NCBI GenBank assembly: GCA_900548345.1
Contig: URKA01000004.1
Coordinates: 45,302 to 109,301, forward strand
Source of the DNA: an uncultured Paraprevotella sp.
GTDB lineage: Bacteria; Bacteroidota; Bacteroidia; Bacteroidales; Bacteroidaceae
Length of the DNA: 64,000 nt
Reading direction: 5' to 3'
A program made the position numbers and the translations under genes. Numbering within the stretch: position 1 is the stretch's first letter; every line of letters starts with the position of its first letter. Positions 33,620 to 44,000 of the stretch are shown in pieces. The notes under the pieces were generated by a model. That model worked only from the letters and a program-made list of their open reading frames with translations. It did no database searches and was not told the origin of the DNA.

Positions 33620-33780
33620 TGCAATCCTGATGCCCGTCGGGCATACGTGTGGACTTCAGGCAAAGGCTATCCCCCCCGTCTTCATCCCTAATGATTTGCC
33701 GACAGGTCCGCGCTAAAATGGATACCTGTGTGCGTTGGAACGGCGACAGGTCGGCATTTTTAGCCCGCACTTGGGGCATA
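33620..33780. repeat. ACAGGT-family intergenic repeat, locus 2
   Basis: The 400-bp spacer 33462-33862 has no convincing gene. It contains a small hairpin (TGCCCGTCGGGCA), then GACAGGTCCGCGCTAAAATGG, ATACCTGTGTGCGTT and GACAGGTCGGC. The blocks ACAGGTCCGCG and AAAATGGA..ACCTGTG are shared with the repeat at 45.2 kb. Confidence 0.6.
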
Positions 33781-33862
33781 TTTTCAACACGTACTAAACA
33801 GAAAGGTGCGACACCCTTACCGGCATCGCACCTTCCCGTATATTCGTTTATGGTTCTGCGTA

Positions 33863-34309
33863 TTACTCTTCCTCCTTGCGGTCATCCACGTGGTCGCCTT
33901 CCGTAGGTTTCAACACTTCTTCGAAATCGGTCAGACCGGCTTTCACCAAAAGGTTATACCAGCTAATCAGTTTCTTGATATCGGCCGGATATACGCGGTC
34001 CCGGTCGTAATCCGGCAGGATCTCCGCAAAATATGCGCCCAACTCCTCGCGCGACGCTTTCTTGTAATCGAAAGCAGCAAGCTCTCCGTTCTCTTTCTTC
34101 TTCAGGGCGGTGAGCACTTCTCTCAAAGGCACTTCACCCTCCTCGGTATACATGGCGATGTCGGCCAGCGAAATCACCTTGTCCGCCCCGAATGCCGGCA
34201 TACGTTTTTTCTTATCATCCAACGTTTCTACAATCAGGTTGCGGTTTCCGCGCGAAACCAACCTGTACAAACCGGGCTTGCCGGATATAGCCAAAATAGT
34301 CTCTAACAT
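33863..34309 (-). CDS. DUF5606 family protein
   Basis: 148 residues, acidic, no signal peptide or membrane helix. It starts MLETILAISGKPGLYRLVSR, the conserved N-terminus of DUF5606 proteins found in Bacteroidetes, followed by an alpha-helical half with ELGAYFAEILPDYDRDRVY. Function unknown; cytoplasmic. It lies downstream of coaE but has its own complete promoter. Confidence 0.85.
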   Translation of the reverse strand: MLETILAISGKPGLYRLVSRGNRNLIVETLDDKKKRMPAFGADKVISLADIAMYTEEGEVPLREVLTALKKKENGELAAFDYKKASREELGAYFAEILPDYDRDRVYPADIKKLISWYNLLVKAGLTDFEEVLKPTEGDHVDDRKEEE

Positions 34310-34343
34310 ATCGTGTGTATATTTTATTATATCTTTTCGGCTG

Positions 34344-34375
34344 CAAAGATAGCCGATAGAGAGCGTATCTTCAAA
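34344..34375 (-). promoter_or_regulatory. Complete promoter of the DUF5606 gene
   Basis: Minus-strand TTTG (34375-34372), 20-nt spacer, TATCTTTG (34351-34344), 35 nt before the ATG. Confidence 0.75.
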
Positions 34376-34408
34376 ATCTTCCGTCTAAAAAAACTTAACG
34401 GATACACG

Positions 34409-34993
34409 TCAGGCATGTCGCAGCCGCTCCAGCAGCGCATCCGCTTCGGCCTGCACATCGGTCTGCCCGTCATTATATATAATATAGTTCGCGCGCGCGA
34501 TGCGCTCCTCATCGGTCCATTGCGCCGCCATCCGCGCACGAATCTGAGCCTCCGTGGCACCATCCCGAAGCATGGCGCGCTCCACACGTACCTGCACGGG
34601 AGCACATACAGCGAGCACGGCATCCACCAATGTATCGAATCCGGACTCGAAGAGTATCGCACATTCCATGGCCACTATCGGTTCGTTCCGGGATGCCGCC
34701 CAACGCAGAAAATCACGACGCACAACCGGATGTACGATGCCATTCACCCATAGGGCGTGCCGCGGGTCGGAAAACAGATAATCGGCTACAAAGGCTTTGT
34801 TCAGCCCGCCGCCCTGCAAATAGGCATCCGCACCGACAAGACGGGTCAACGCTTCACGGATTCCCGCATCGGTATTCATCAGTCTGCGGGCTTCCGTGTC
34901 GGTATAATAAACAGGCACTCCACCATGCTCCATCAACCGGGCCACGTAGGTTTTCCCGCTTCCAATCCCCCCTGTAATCCCCAACGTCACCAT
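34409..34993 (-). CDS. coaE: Dephospho-CoA kinase
   Basis: 194 residues. P-loop GITGGIGSGKTYVAR at the N-terminus, then VYYTDTEARRLM (substrate site) and the lid region RDGATEAQIRARMAAQ. Catalyses the last step of coenzyme A synthesis. Last gene of the nusB-yajC-ybbR-coaE group; 5 nt after the YbbR gene. Confidence 0.96.
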   Translation of the reverse strand: MVTLGITGGIGSGKTYVARLMEHGGVPVYYTDTEARRLMNTDAGIREALTRLVGADAYLQGGGLNKAFVADYLFSDPRHALWVNGIVHPVVRRDFLRWAASRNEPIVAMECAILFESGFDTLVDAVLAVCAPVQVRVERAMLRDGATEAQIRARMAAQWTDEERIARANYIIYNDGQTDVQAEADALLERLRHA

Positions 34994-34998
34994 GCTGT

Positions 34999-36000
34999 TT
35001 ATTCTTCCTCCTCAATCTGTTCCACCAGATAATCCACATCTTGCGGAGTGATGCGCACGTTGGAGACTCCCGCCGGCATCGACTTCAGGCGCAGGCGAAT
35101 CTTGGGTGTGTCATTGTTCATCAGTTCTTCGTAAGACACCGCCAACACGAAATCATCCGCGGTGACGTCCTTGAAATGGCTCATCCCGATGCGGAATGTC
35201 ACCTTTACCTTCGAGGGGAAGGTGCGCAAATCTTTGCTGCCCGGAAAATTGACGCCCACTACGGGCACTTCCACCGTCTTCTCCGTATACATATCAACCG
35301 CCGCATTCACTTCCACCTGTGCAGGAATAAACTTGGCACCCCTCACCGCATGCAGGCGTCTCATCACTTTCTTGCTCGCCGAGAGTCCGGCCAGATGAAC
35401 AGACTGGGTATAGGCGGCGGTAATCGTATCCAATATGGAAGGAGGTGCCAGCACATCCACAGAGTCGGGTGTAAACGTCACCTTCTGCAGGTAATATTCC
35501 GGTTTTGTCTCTATAAGTCCCGACATGTACACGGGAACTTTCTTGCGCGCGCCGCGGTTAAAAAAATACTCCAGCGTGTCGGGGTGCATCGACACGATTC
35601 GGGTAGAAGGCAACAATTTTACCTGCACCAATTTCTGCATGTCTGCCAGTGAAACATCCACACGACCGGAGGCATTCCCCTGATCATAGTTCTTGTAAGA
35701 CAGGGTTATGGGAGAAACAACCGAACCGTAAAGATAACGAAGCATCACCGTTCCTTTATCGCGCACCACCACACGAAGTTCAGGTGGAAGCCCGGTAGTA
35801 ATCACCACATTCTCAGGAACGTCTGTAAGCTGCAACGGAACACTCAGCTCCACATCGAAAGTCTCGTCAAGAGAACGCAGCAGCCAGAATGCCGCCGAAA
35901 CGAAAAAAAATAGCAAAAAAATCAAGAACTCCTTGTTCTTGCGTCCAAGAAAGGCGTTCTTGATTCTGATAAAGGTCTTCTTGAGCTGAAAACGGTTCAT
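34999..36000 (-). CDS. YbbR-domain membrane-anchored protein
   Basis: 333 residues. One N-terminal membrane helix (about 25-44, FLIFLLFFFVSAAFWLL) and an extracytoplasmic beta-rich region with YbbR-type repeats. In Firmicutes YbbR/CdaR regulates the c-di-AMP cyclase; in Bacteroidales the role is not established and the cyclase gene is not adjacent here. Located between yajC and coaE with 5-6 nt gaps, so co-transcribed. Confidence 0.88.
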   Translation of the reverse strand: MNRFQLKKTFIRIKNAFLGRKNKEFLIFLLFFFVSAAFWLLRSLDETFDVELSVPLQLTDVPENVVITTGLPPELRVVVRDKGTVMLRYLYGSVVSPITLSYKNYDQGNASGRVDVSLADMQKLVQVKLLPSTRIVSMHPDTLEYFFNRGARKKVPVYMSGLIETKPEYYLQKVTFTPDSVDVLAPPSILDTITAAYTQSVHLAGLSASKKVMRRLHAVRGAKFIPAQVEVNAAVDMYTEKTVEVPVVGVNFPGSKDLRTFPSKVKVTFRIGMSHFKDVTADDFVLAVSYEELMNNDTPKIRLRLKSMPAGVSNVRITPQDVDYLVEQIEEEE

Positions 36001-36006
36001 CTCAAT

Positions 36007-36351
36007 TTATTTTCCGGCCGGAGTATCGGTCTGGGCAACGGCGTATACGGTGTTTTTAGAAACTTTCACCTTCACGCCCGATGCGATTTCCACCATCAGG
36101 GTCAGGTCAGCATCGTTCACTTCCTTCACCTTTCCGTAGATTCCACCGTTCGTCACCACCTCATCACCGGGCTGTATGTTGTTGCGGAAGTTCTGCAACT
36201 CCTTCTGTTTCTTATTCTGCGGACGTATCATGAAGAAATACATGATGGCAAAGATAACCACCATCATGATAATCATGTTCATACCCCCGTTAGGCGATGC
36301 CGCGCTTGCTCCCGCACCCTGCGCCTGCAAAAAAATCGTCAGTACATTCAT
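36007..36351 (-). CDS. yajC: Preprotein translocase subunit YajC
   Basis: 114 residues. A single N-terminal membrane helix (MNMIIMMVVIFAIMYFFMIR) followed by the conserved RPQNKKQKELQNF and the SH3-like region (GDEVVTNGGIYGKV). YajC associates with SecDF at the SecYEG channel. It follows nusB by 11 nt. Confidence 0.95.
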   Translation of the reverse strand: MNVLTIFLQAQGAGASAASPNGGMNMIIMMVVIFAIMYFFMIRPQNKKQKELQNFRNNIQPGDEVVTNGGIYGKVKEVNDADLTLMVEIASGVKVKVSKNTVYAVAQTDTPAGK

Positions 36352-36362
36352 TTCTGTTGTCT

Positions 36363-37295
36363 TTAATCATTTGTTTTTAATAGTTTTTTCTCTGCAACGA
36401 GTCTTTTGGATATGGCGTCCAAAAGGCCGTTCACATACGCACCGCTACGGGGCGTACTGTATATTTTCGCGATATCCACATATTCGTTCAGCGAAACGCT
36501 CAGCGGGATATTGGGGAATGTCATAATCTCGGCCAAAGCAATCATCATAATCACCTGGTCCATCAACGCGATTCGGTTAAATTCCCAATTCTTGGTATTT
36601 TCCGCAATCAGTTTACGGTAATACTCCGCATTCAGCAACGTGTTGCGGAACAGACGATGGGCAAACTCACGGTCTTCATCGTCTCTGAATTCGGGCAACA
36701 ACTCCTGATTGACCCCGTTTGCCTCGTCAAAACGCTTGATGGTCTTGAGTACAAAAGTATCCACTATGAACTTGTCGTCATTCCAATACAGGCTCATATC
36801 CTCCAACAGACCGTCCAACGCCTCATTATTACAAATGATATTCTTGTAAATCTTGCGCCAAAGTTCACGGTCCTGCGCATACGAAGACTCCGGCGAAGCC
36901 ATATATTCCTTATAATAGTCCGTTTCAACGATCTGTTTATAAAGCGAACGCACGAAATCCTCTTCGTTGGCCCAATTCTTCTTTTGATTCTCACGAAACT
37001 CCAACAACTGTTTGTTCGTTTCCAATTGCATTATAAAACGATTGTCGACAAACTTCGTGCTCGGCGGCTCACCCACGTGTATACGGTTGTAGCGACTTTG
37101 AGCCGTTTCCACACTACGCAAAGCAATACGGTTGATTTCCACCATCAGCAACAACAAATAATTATATAAATCGTATGCTTTGGAGAGACTGAAAAACAAT
37201 TCTTTTTCGGCCGTCTCTATATTCTTCCCCCCGTTCTGATAATAAGCGTACGTTATCTGAACAATCTTTAAACGAATGATTTCCCTGTTTATCAT
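36363..37295 (-). CDS. nusB: Transcription antitermination factor NusB, long form
   Basis: 310 residues, about twice the length of E. coli NusB, as usual in Bacteroidetes. The NusB fold occupies the C-terminal part (DQVIMMIALAEIMTFPNIPLS, LNEYVDIAKIYSTPRSGAYV). The N-terminal region starts MINREIIRLKIVQITYAYYQ, the normal NusB first helix, and is followed by a long helical insertion. Binds boxA RNA with NusE for rRNA antitermination. First gene of the group. Confidence 0.93.
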   Translation of the reverse strand: MINREIIRLKIVQITYAYYQNGGKNIETAEKELFFSLSKAYDLYNYLLLLMVEINRIALRSVETAQSRYNRIHVGEPPSTKFVDNRFIMQLETNKQLLEFRENQKKNWANEEDFVRSLYKQIVETDYYKEYMASPESSYAQDRELWRKIYKNIICNNEALDGLLEDMSLYWNDDKFIVDTFVLKTIKRFDEANGVNQELLPEFRDDEDREFAHRLFRNTLLNAEYYRKLIAENTKNWEFNRIALMDQVIMMIALAEIMTFPNIPLSVSLNEYVDIAKIYSTPRSGAYVNGLLDAISKRLVAEKKLLKTND

Positions 37296-37322
37296 ATATT
37301 ATATACAACACTATTTGGAGTG

Positions 37323-37330
37323 CAAAATTA
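37323..37330 (-). promoter_or_regulatory. -7 box for nusB-yajC-ybbR-coaE
   Basis: Minus-strand TAATTTTG, 28 nt before the nusB ATG; no clear -33 box. Confidence 0.5.
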
Positions 37331-37429
37331 CAGAATTTGCAGGTAATTATCACATCTTTTCCCCTATTTTTTTGGATGTTTTGAAAAATATCTGCAATTT
37401 TGGACTGGAATAGGGAGAAAAGAACAAAA

Positions 37430-37765
37430 ATGGAATATCTTAAAAAGAACACGGACAAAGAACAGGACATCGTTTTTTCCAAGACGATTAGAGCCGGCAA
37501 GCGTATTTACTACATAGATGTAAAGAGAAACAGGAAAGGAGAGTTCTATCTGGCCATAACCGAAAGCAAGCGCATCATATCGGACGACAGCGAAACGCCG
37601 ACCGTCAATTTCGAGAAGCACAAGATATTCTTATATCAGGAGGATTTCGAAAACTTTACCGACGGACTCAATGAAGCTGTCGGATATATACGTGATGCAC
37701 AGGGTGACGGAAAGGGGGGAATAGAAAGACAGACCGGAGGTATCGACATAGACATCGATTTCTGA
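37430..37765 (+). CDS. PUR-alpha-like nucleic-acid-binding protein (DUF3276)
   Basis: 111 residues from ATG 37430. It matches the Bacteroidetes/spirochaete single PUR repeat (TIRAGKRIYYIDVKRNRKGEFYLAITESKR...FLYQEDFENFTDGLNEAV), which binds single-stranded DNA or RNA through the twisted beta sheet. The acidic tail ends DIDIDF. Probably a small RNA/ssDNA chaperone; target unknown. A TTG 30 nt upstream in frame is not preferred. Confidence 0.88.
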   Translation: MEYLKKNTDKEQDIVFSKTIRAGKRIYYIDVKRNRKGEFYLAITESKRIISDDSETPTVNFEKHKIFLYQEDFENFTDGLNEAVGYIRDAQGDGKGGIERQTGGIDIDIDF

Positions 37766-37786
37766 ACAAAAAGATATACGCCGAAC

Positions 37787-37817
37787 TTGCATTATTCATA
37801 AAAGTGTCGTAACTTTG
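37787..37817 (+). promoter_or_regulatory. Complete promoter of rplY-pth
   Basis: TTG (37787-37789), 20-nt spacer, TAACTTTG (37810-37817). The 5' leader of about 90 nt is longer than usual and contains TGCATGTGTGGTGCATC, a weak hairpin. Confidence 0.7.
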
Positions 37818-37914
37818 CGCCGCTTTTTAGCACACATCGTATGCATGTGTGGTGCATCGTGTGATGGCGGATTAAGCAATCACTTAATTTAGAGTAACAC
37901 AAAATTTTAAAAGA

Positions 37915-38511
37915 ATGAAAGAAATCAGCGTAAAAGGTTCCGTAAGAACCGAGACTGGAAAAAAAGCCACGCGCGAAATGCGCAAGGCCGGTTCCGTACC
38001 CTGCAACTTGTACGGAGAAGCAAAGAACGAGAATGGCGAGCCCTTAGCTGTGGCATTTACCACAACCAACGACGAGTTGCGTAAACTTATCTATTCTCCC
38101 GACATCTACTGTGTAAATCTGGATATCGACGGCAAGATGCACAAAGCCATCCTGAAAGAAATCCAGTTCCACCCGGTAAAGGACAACGTTCTTCACGTGG
38201 ACTTCTATGAAATTACCGACAACAAACCTATCGTGATGGAAGTTCCCATCAAGCTGAACGGCTTGGCAGAAGGTGTAAAAGCCGGTGGACGTCTGGCTGC
38301 ATCCGTACGTAAGCTGAAAGTAAAATCCATTTATACAAGTATCCCCGAACGTCTGGACATCGACGTAACCAACTTGGGCTTGGGCAAAACCATCAAGGTG
38401 GGCGAACTGAGCTTTGAAGGTCTGGAACTCATCACAAGCAAGGAAGTTGTCGTTTGCCAGGTTAAGATGACACGTAGCGCAAGGTCTGCAGCTGCAAACG
38501 CAGAAAAGTAA
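37915..38511 (+). CDS. rplY: 50S ribosomal protein bL25 (long CTC form)
   Basis: 198 residues. The N-terminal domain (KEISVKGSVRTETGKKATRE...) binds 5S rRNA; the C-terminal TL5/CTC domain (about 95-185) is present, so this is the long form. The gene is followed by pth after 16 nt, an arrangement common in bacteria. Confidence 0.96.
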   Translation: MKEISVKGSVRTETGKKATREMRKAGSVPCNLYGEAKNENGEPLAVAFTTTNDELRKLIYSPDIYCVNLDIDGKMHKAILKEIQFHPVKDNVLHVDFYEITDNKPIVMEVPIKLNGLAEGVKAGGRLAASVRKLKVKSIYTSIPERLDIDVTNLGLGKTIKVGELSFEGLELITSKEVVVCQVKMTRSARSAAANAEK

Positions 38512-38527
38512 TCACAGACACGGACAA

Positions 38528-39091
38528 ATGAAATTTCTGATTGTCGGACTGGGCAACATCGGACAAGAGTACGAAGGAACCCGTCACAACATAGGATTCA
38601 GAGTGTTGGACGCCCTTGCAAGGGCGTCCAAACTTGTTTTTGAGGACAAACGTTACGGAGCCGTCACCACACTCTCCGTAAAGGGGCAGCAATTGGTTCT
38701 GTTAAAGCCTTCCACATACATGAACCTGAGCGGAAACGCCGTCAGATATTGGATGGGCAAGGAGAACATTCCGCTTGAACGCCTGCTCATCGTGGTGGAC
38801 GACCTGGCCCTGCCGTTCGGCACCCTGCGGATGAAACCAAGCGGAAGCGATGCCGGACACAACGGACTGAAACATATAGCTTCCGTGCTGGGCACACAAG
38901 CATATCCACGCCTGCGTTTCGGTATCGGCAACGAGTTTCCGCGAGGCGGACAAATCGATTTTGTATTGGGACAGTTCACGGAAGAAAACCTGAAAACCAT
39001 GGACGAACGTGTGGAACTGGCCGGCGAGATGATTAAGAGTTTCTGCCTGGCCGGCATACAAACCACCATGAACCAATACAACAAAAAATAA
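38528..39091 (+). CDS. pth: Peptidyl-tRNA hydrolase
   Basis: 187 residues. Catalytic H20 in GTRHNIGFRVLD, the KPSTYMNLSG loop with the substrate asparagine, and VVDDLALPFG and KPSGSDAGHNGLKH are all conserved. Releases tRNA from stalled peptidyl-tRNA. In one transcript with rplY and the S4-domain gene. Confidence 0.97.
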   Translation: MKFLIVGLGNIGQEYEGTRHNIGFRVLDALARASKLVFEDKRYGAVTTLSVKGQQLVLLKPSTYMNLSGNAVRYWMGKENIPLERLLIVVDDLALPFGTLRMKPSGSDAGHNGLKHIASVLGTQAYPRLRFGIGNEFPRGGQIDFVLGQFTEENLKTMDERVELAGEMIKSFCLAGIQTTMNQYNKK

Positions 39092-39098
39092 AAGACAA

Positions 39099-39527
39099 AT
39101 GGGCGAAGCAAGAGTAGACAAATGGCTATGGGCCGCACGTATCTTCAAGACCCGCTCAATAGCTGCCGGTGCCTGCAAGAAAGGACAAGTATCCCTGAAC
39201 GGCGCACAACTGAAACCTTCGCGCACCGTCAAGGAAGGGGATATCATTCAAGTGCGGAAACCGCCTGTCACGTATTCCTTCAAAATCAAACAAACAATAG
39301 AGAAACGGGTATCCGCCAAACTGATACCCGAAATCTTGGAAAACGTCACGCCGCCGGAACAGTACGAACTACTGGAGATGAACCGTCTCAGTGGATTTGT
39401 AAACCGCGCACGCGGCACGGGGCGCCCCACAAAGAAAGACCGGCGAGACCTTGAGGAGTTCACCACTCCCGAATACCTGGACGATCTTTTTTTCGACTTC
39501 GACATGGAAGAACGGGACGAAGACTGA
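39099..39527 (+). CDS. S4-domain RNA-binding protein (Hsp15-like)
   Basis: 142 residues. N-terminal S4 domain (ARVDKWLWAARIFKTRSIAA, CKKGQVSLNGAQLKPSRTVK), followed by a basic stretch and an acidic C-terminus. Similar to Hsp15/HslR, which binds stalled 50S subunits carrying nascent chains, which fits its place 7 nt after pth. The exact substrate is not known in Bacteroidetes. Confidence 0.9.
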   Translation: MGEARVDKWLWAARIFKTRSIAAGACKKGQVSLNGAQLKPSRTVKEGDIIQVRKPPVTYSFKIKQTIEKRVSAKLIPEILENVTPPEQYELLEMNRLSGFVNRARGTGRPTKKDRRDLEEFTTPEYLDDLFFDFDMEERDED

Positions 39528-39585
39528 ATCAGTCTCCGTCCCGTTCTTTTCCGTTTACCTTATTATAAGACAGGCAATCATCTCA

Positions 39586-40809
39586 TCACATCTTTGCCGT
39601 CAGTTCCGCAATCTTCACCACCGTCATCATGGCTTTCTCCATGCTTTGTACCGGCACGAACTCATTCCGTCCGTGAAAGTTCAGTCCGCCGGCAAAGATA
39701 TTCGGACAGGGCAACCCCTTGAAAGACAACTGCGCCCCGTCTGTTCCTCCACGGATGGCCTTGATTGCACATTTCACCCCGGCCTCGTCCATCGCACGCA
39801 CGGCTATATCGATGATATGCATCATCGGCTCCACCTTCTCACGCATATTATAATATTGGTCGTGCATGTCGACCGTTACCGTACCGTCACCGAACGTACC
39901 GTTGAAACGTTCCGCCATTCCGGCGATAAATGCCTTGCGCTTCTCGAACCTTTCCCTGTCATGGTCGCGTATGATATACGACAATACGGTTTCCTCCACC
40001 GAGCCTTTCATACCCGTCAGATGATAGAAGCCCTCGTAACCCTCCGTCGTTTCAGGTGTCTCGTCCGACGGCATGGCCTTCACAAACTCAGCCGCCACCA
40101 GCATGGAGTTGAGCATTTTCCCCTTGGCGTATCCCGGATGCACATTAAGCCCTTTTACCGTAACCTTAGCCGCAGCAGCGTTGAAATTCTCAAATTCCAG
40201 CTCTCCCACTTCTCCGCCGTCCATCGTATAAGCCCATTCACAACCGAACTTCTCTACATCGAAAAGATGTGCCCCCATGCCAATTTCTTCATCGGGATTG
40301 AAACCCACACGAATCTTGCCATGCTTGATTTCAGGATGCTCCTGCAAATATACCATGGCCTGAACGATTTCCGCAATACCGGCCTTGTCATCGGCTCCAA
40401 GCAGGGTCTGCCCGTCCGTCACAATCAAATCCTCACCCACATGCGCCAGGAGTTCGGGGAACTGCGCGGGAGAAGTCACCACCGTACCGTCTGCGGACAG
40501 CACGATATCCTTTCCATCGTAGTTTCTCACGATACGGGGTTTCACATCCTTTCCCGAACAGTCGGGAGAGGTATCCATGTGGGCGATAAAGCCTATCACG
40601 GGCACTTCCCGATCTGTATTGGCCGGCAAGGTGGCAAACAAGTACCCGTGCTCGTCCAAAGACACATCCTCCAGCCCCACTTTCAGCAGTTCCTGTTCCA
40701 GATAACGTGCGAACACCATCTGCTTTTCCGTACTCGGACATCCCTGCCCTTCCTCACTCGACTGCGTGTCGAAACTCACATAATTCAAAAAACGTTCCGT
40801 CAGATTCAT
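39586..40809 (-). CDS. pepT: Tripeptide aminopeptidase (peptidase T)
   Basis: 407 residues from ATG 40809; the longer frame upstream is not homologous. M20 metallopeptidase with zinc ligands H77 in IAHMDT, D140 in LLGADDKAG and E174/E175 in NPDEEIGMG. Removes the N-terminal residue of tripeptides in the cytoplasm. Its length equals E. coli PepT. Monocistronic, divergent from the large secreted protein gene. Confidence 0.96.
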   Translation of the reverse strand: MNLTERFLNYVSFDTQSSEEGQGCPSTEKQMVFARYLEQELLKVGLEDVSLDEHGYLFATLPANTDREVPVIGFIAHMDTSPDCSGKDVKPRIVRNYDGKDIVLSADGTVVTSPAQFPELLAHVGEDLIVTDGQTLLGADDKAGIAEIVQAMVYLQEHPEIKHGKIRVGFNPDEEIGMGAHLFDVEKFGCEWAYTMDGGEVGELEFENFNAAAAKVTVKGLNVHPGYAKGKMLNSMLVAAEFVKAMPSDETPETTEGYEGFYHLTGMKGSVEETVLSYIIRDHDRERFEKRKAFIAGMAERFNGTFGDGTVTVDMHDQYYNMREKVEPMMHIIDIAVRAMDEAGVKCAIKAIRGGTDGAQLSFKGLPCPNIFAGGLNFHGRNEFVPVQSMEKAMMTVVKIAELTAKM

Positions 40810-40945
40810 CTTGTATCGTTTTAATTTTAGCGTAAATTTAAGCAATACTTCAGACTCTTCACAGCCCGGAAGTATTTTTTTCACCGTTTTATATGTTAAA
40901 ATTCCGCCGTAAACCGAAAAACGGCCAAACATGCACTTCAAAAAA

Positions 40946-40976
40946 TTGTGCGCGTCCACGTTTTGTTGTAATTTTG
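40946..40976 (+). promoter_or_regulatory. Complete promoter of the 1352-aa protein gene
   Basis: TTG (40946-40948), 20-nt spacer, TAATTTTG (40969-40976). The leader is about 19 nt. Confidence 0.7.
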
Positions 40977-41001
40977 ACACGCGAATTAACCTAATACTTC
41001 A

Positions 41002-44000
41002 ATGAGAACAATAGACAAACATTTCTTATGCTTCTGCAGCGCTCTCGCATTGTGTTCCGCCACATACGGACAAGAGGATGTCACGTCGGTGTATCTGACC
41101 AATCCGTCTTTTGAGGCAGACGCTTCTTCGTGTACAGCAAGTTCATCCTCTGTCGTCAACAATTCCAGCGACGGACTGCGCGGATGGAACATCAGTCCCA
41201 CCGGATGGGAAACCACAAATCCGGGCGTAGCCTTGCTTATCAACAAAGACTGCTTCACGGACAACAATTTCGGCAAGACCGAAATGGCCGACGGCACACT
41301 GGCTTACTACCAGCGTGTGGGATGGTCTTCCGCCACCTCGGAACTGAAACAAACCACCGCATCAGCCCTGCCTCCCGGAGAATACGCGCTGACATTCCAT
41401 ACGAAAGCCTATTGTGCCAACAACGCAGCGACAAGCGCGATAGTGTCTGTCCGCGACAAGGACCTGAACACGCTGGCCAGCACGGCCGTAGCCTGCGCGC
41501 CGGGCAGCAACGGCATCATGGCCTCCTCGCCCTGGAACGAGCACACGCTGAAATTCAAGATTGAAACGGAGACCGCCATCACCCTGTCTTCGCAAATGAA
41601 ATGGGCGTCGGGCGGAAGCTGCATGGCCTACGACCACTTTACGCTGACCCTCCTGCCCGAAGGGGGCGGCACTCCGGAAGGACCTGAAATCGTGGGCGGC
41701 ACAGAAGACCAGGTGTCCTCCCCCACCGAAGGCGTCATCACCCATGAGTTCACAGACGAAGCCACCATGCAGGCCGACCTGCTGCAGATGTTGGCCAACT
41801 CCATGAGATATGCGAAGAATATATGGTACGACTGCGCGGCACCGAACAGCAAGGATGAAGCCTGCGGCTATTTCAAGGCCAACAGCGCGGGCAACAGCAA
41901 CGAGGACGGTGTGCGTACCAATGCCGACTTCTCCATGATTTGTGCCTTCCTCTGCCGGTACGGCCAGGGAAAAGTAAACCTGCCCGAAGGCGTTTCATGG
42001 AACGACGTGAAGAACATGGCCATGAAGTCGCTCATCTTCGGCTATTCCACGCACAAAGCCAACAAGTTCAAAATTACTTCCAACAATGCTTATTGGGGTT
42101 CGACCGGCACAAACGACTATGTGTGGGAAAGCTCACTGTGGACCATGTCGCTGGCCTATGCCTCGCATTTTCTGGCCGACGACCTGAGCGATACACAGAA
42201 GACCTACATCTATAATATGATTAAGGCGGAATGCAACTACGAGCTGAACCGCAGCATCCCTACCGGCTTCAAGGGAGACACGAAATCCGAAGAGAACGGA
42301 TGGGAAACCAACGTGCTGGCCTGCGCCCTGGGGCTTTATCCCGACGACCCGCTGGCTCCGAAATGGTTTGCACGCCTGCGCGAGTTCGCCATCAACTGCT
42401 ACTCGCACGTGAATGATGCCGACAACTCTACCGTCATCGACCCCGACTATGACAACAAGACCGTGCAAGACCTGTATGCGGGCAAGAACCTGTATGACGA
42501 CTATACCTTGCAGAACCACAACTACTTCCACACCTCATACCAAAACGTGGTGATGCAGGAACTGGGCGAATCGCACCTTGCGCTCCACCTGTTCCAAGGC
42601 GAGAACCCGAAATGGACCACAAATGCCCTGATGCACAACAACAGGCAGGTGATGGATGAAGTACTCTGCCGCCTGGCACTGGCCGACGGTGAGCTGGCCA
42701 TGCCGAACGGCAACGACTGGAGCATGTTCCTTTACGACCAGATCACAAGCTACACCACAGCCGCCTGCTTCTTGCGCGACCCGAACGCCCTGATGCTCGA
42801 AAACCTCGCATACAAGAACATCAAGGCACGACAGAGCACCACGGCCGACGGAAGCTGGCTGCTAAACAGTGACATCGGTCCCCGACGCATGGGAGTGGAA
42901 GGACACCGCGTCATGATGACCTACCTCATGCACGAACTGGCCCCGACAGCCAATCTGCAACCCACCGAATGGACCGACTTCAGCAAGAACCATGAGGAGG
43001 CTTACCTCTTCACCAGCCAGAACATCGTGCGCGCCAATACGCCGGACCGCTTCAGCGTGTTCTCATGGAGCGCCGGGCTGAACAGCTACACCGGTTACAT
43101 CGCATCCAACAAACCCGACAAGAACAAGATATTCGTGCCCTACAAGGCCAACAACACCGGCAACATCTTAGGCTGGTACACCGTAAACGGCAAAGGCACG
43201 AACGCCGCACCGGCCCTGAACGGAGTATACGACCTCAACGGAAACAGCTACACCATGAACGGCAGGCTGACCACCAACGACAATACATTGGAGAACAATT
43301 TCACCATCTACTCCACACCGGGCAACGCCTTCATCTACATGGATTATGTGACGGGCAAGGCCAACGGCATCATCGTGGGCGAGCAAGGCGGCCTGATGGC
43401 AGTGAGCACAGACCCGTTCACCAAGGAACAGCGCACCCTGTATCATGCAGGCGGACGCTTCCAAAGCAACGGCTCACAACTCAAGACCTTCGCCGGCAAC
43501 TGGGTGAATATCGACAACGAAATAGGTATCGTCAACTCCAACAAGAACAAAGGCATGGCATTCGGCGACCGCATGCTGAGCAGTTCCATCTATCTGTCTA
43601 AAATCTACCCGTCTTATTCCACCGAAGCAAAGAGCTTTGCCAACGGCAGTATCGTCGACCGCCGTCACATCATTTATTATAATAATGTAGACTCGGCCGC
43701 CACATCCAGACTGGCCGCACAAGTCATGCCGCTGTCCGGACTGGTGGCGGAAGGCTGGAACGGCGTCATCGTGAGCGATCCCGACAGTGCGCGCTACCTG
43801 CTGTTGAGCAACTATGCCGGCGAAACGGCATGCCTCCTGGAAAACATCATGACCACTGAAGGTGCCCCCGTCTTTACGGAGATGACCACCGTCACGGAGA
43901 ACGGCTCCACCGCCACATTCCGCTGCGACCGCGACCACAGCATCGCCAATACGCTCCGCATATACATCTCGGCCGCCCAACTGAGCGCATGCCAAATGGA

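Noticed and set aside
33462..33779. 105-codon minus-strand frame upstream of the ECF sigma gene
   Set aside because: It crosses an intergenic repeat, has no family-like pattern and ends in low-complexity sequence.
39451..40824. 457-codon frame antisense to pepT; similarly 48565-49818 opposite GH97 and 9184-10122 opposite GH105
   Set aside because: Long antisense frames arise from the codon bias of the real genes; the opposite strands encode complete, recognisable enzymes with catalytic residues.
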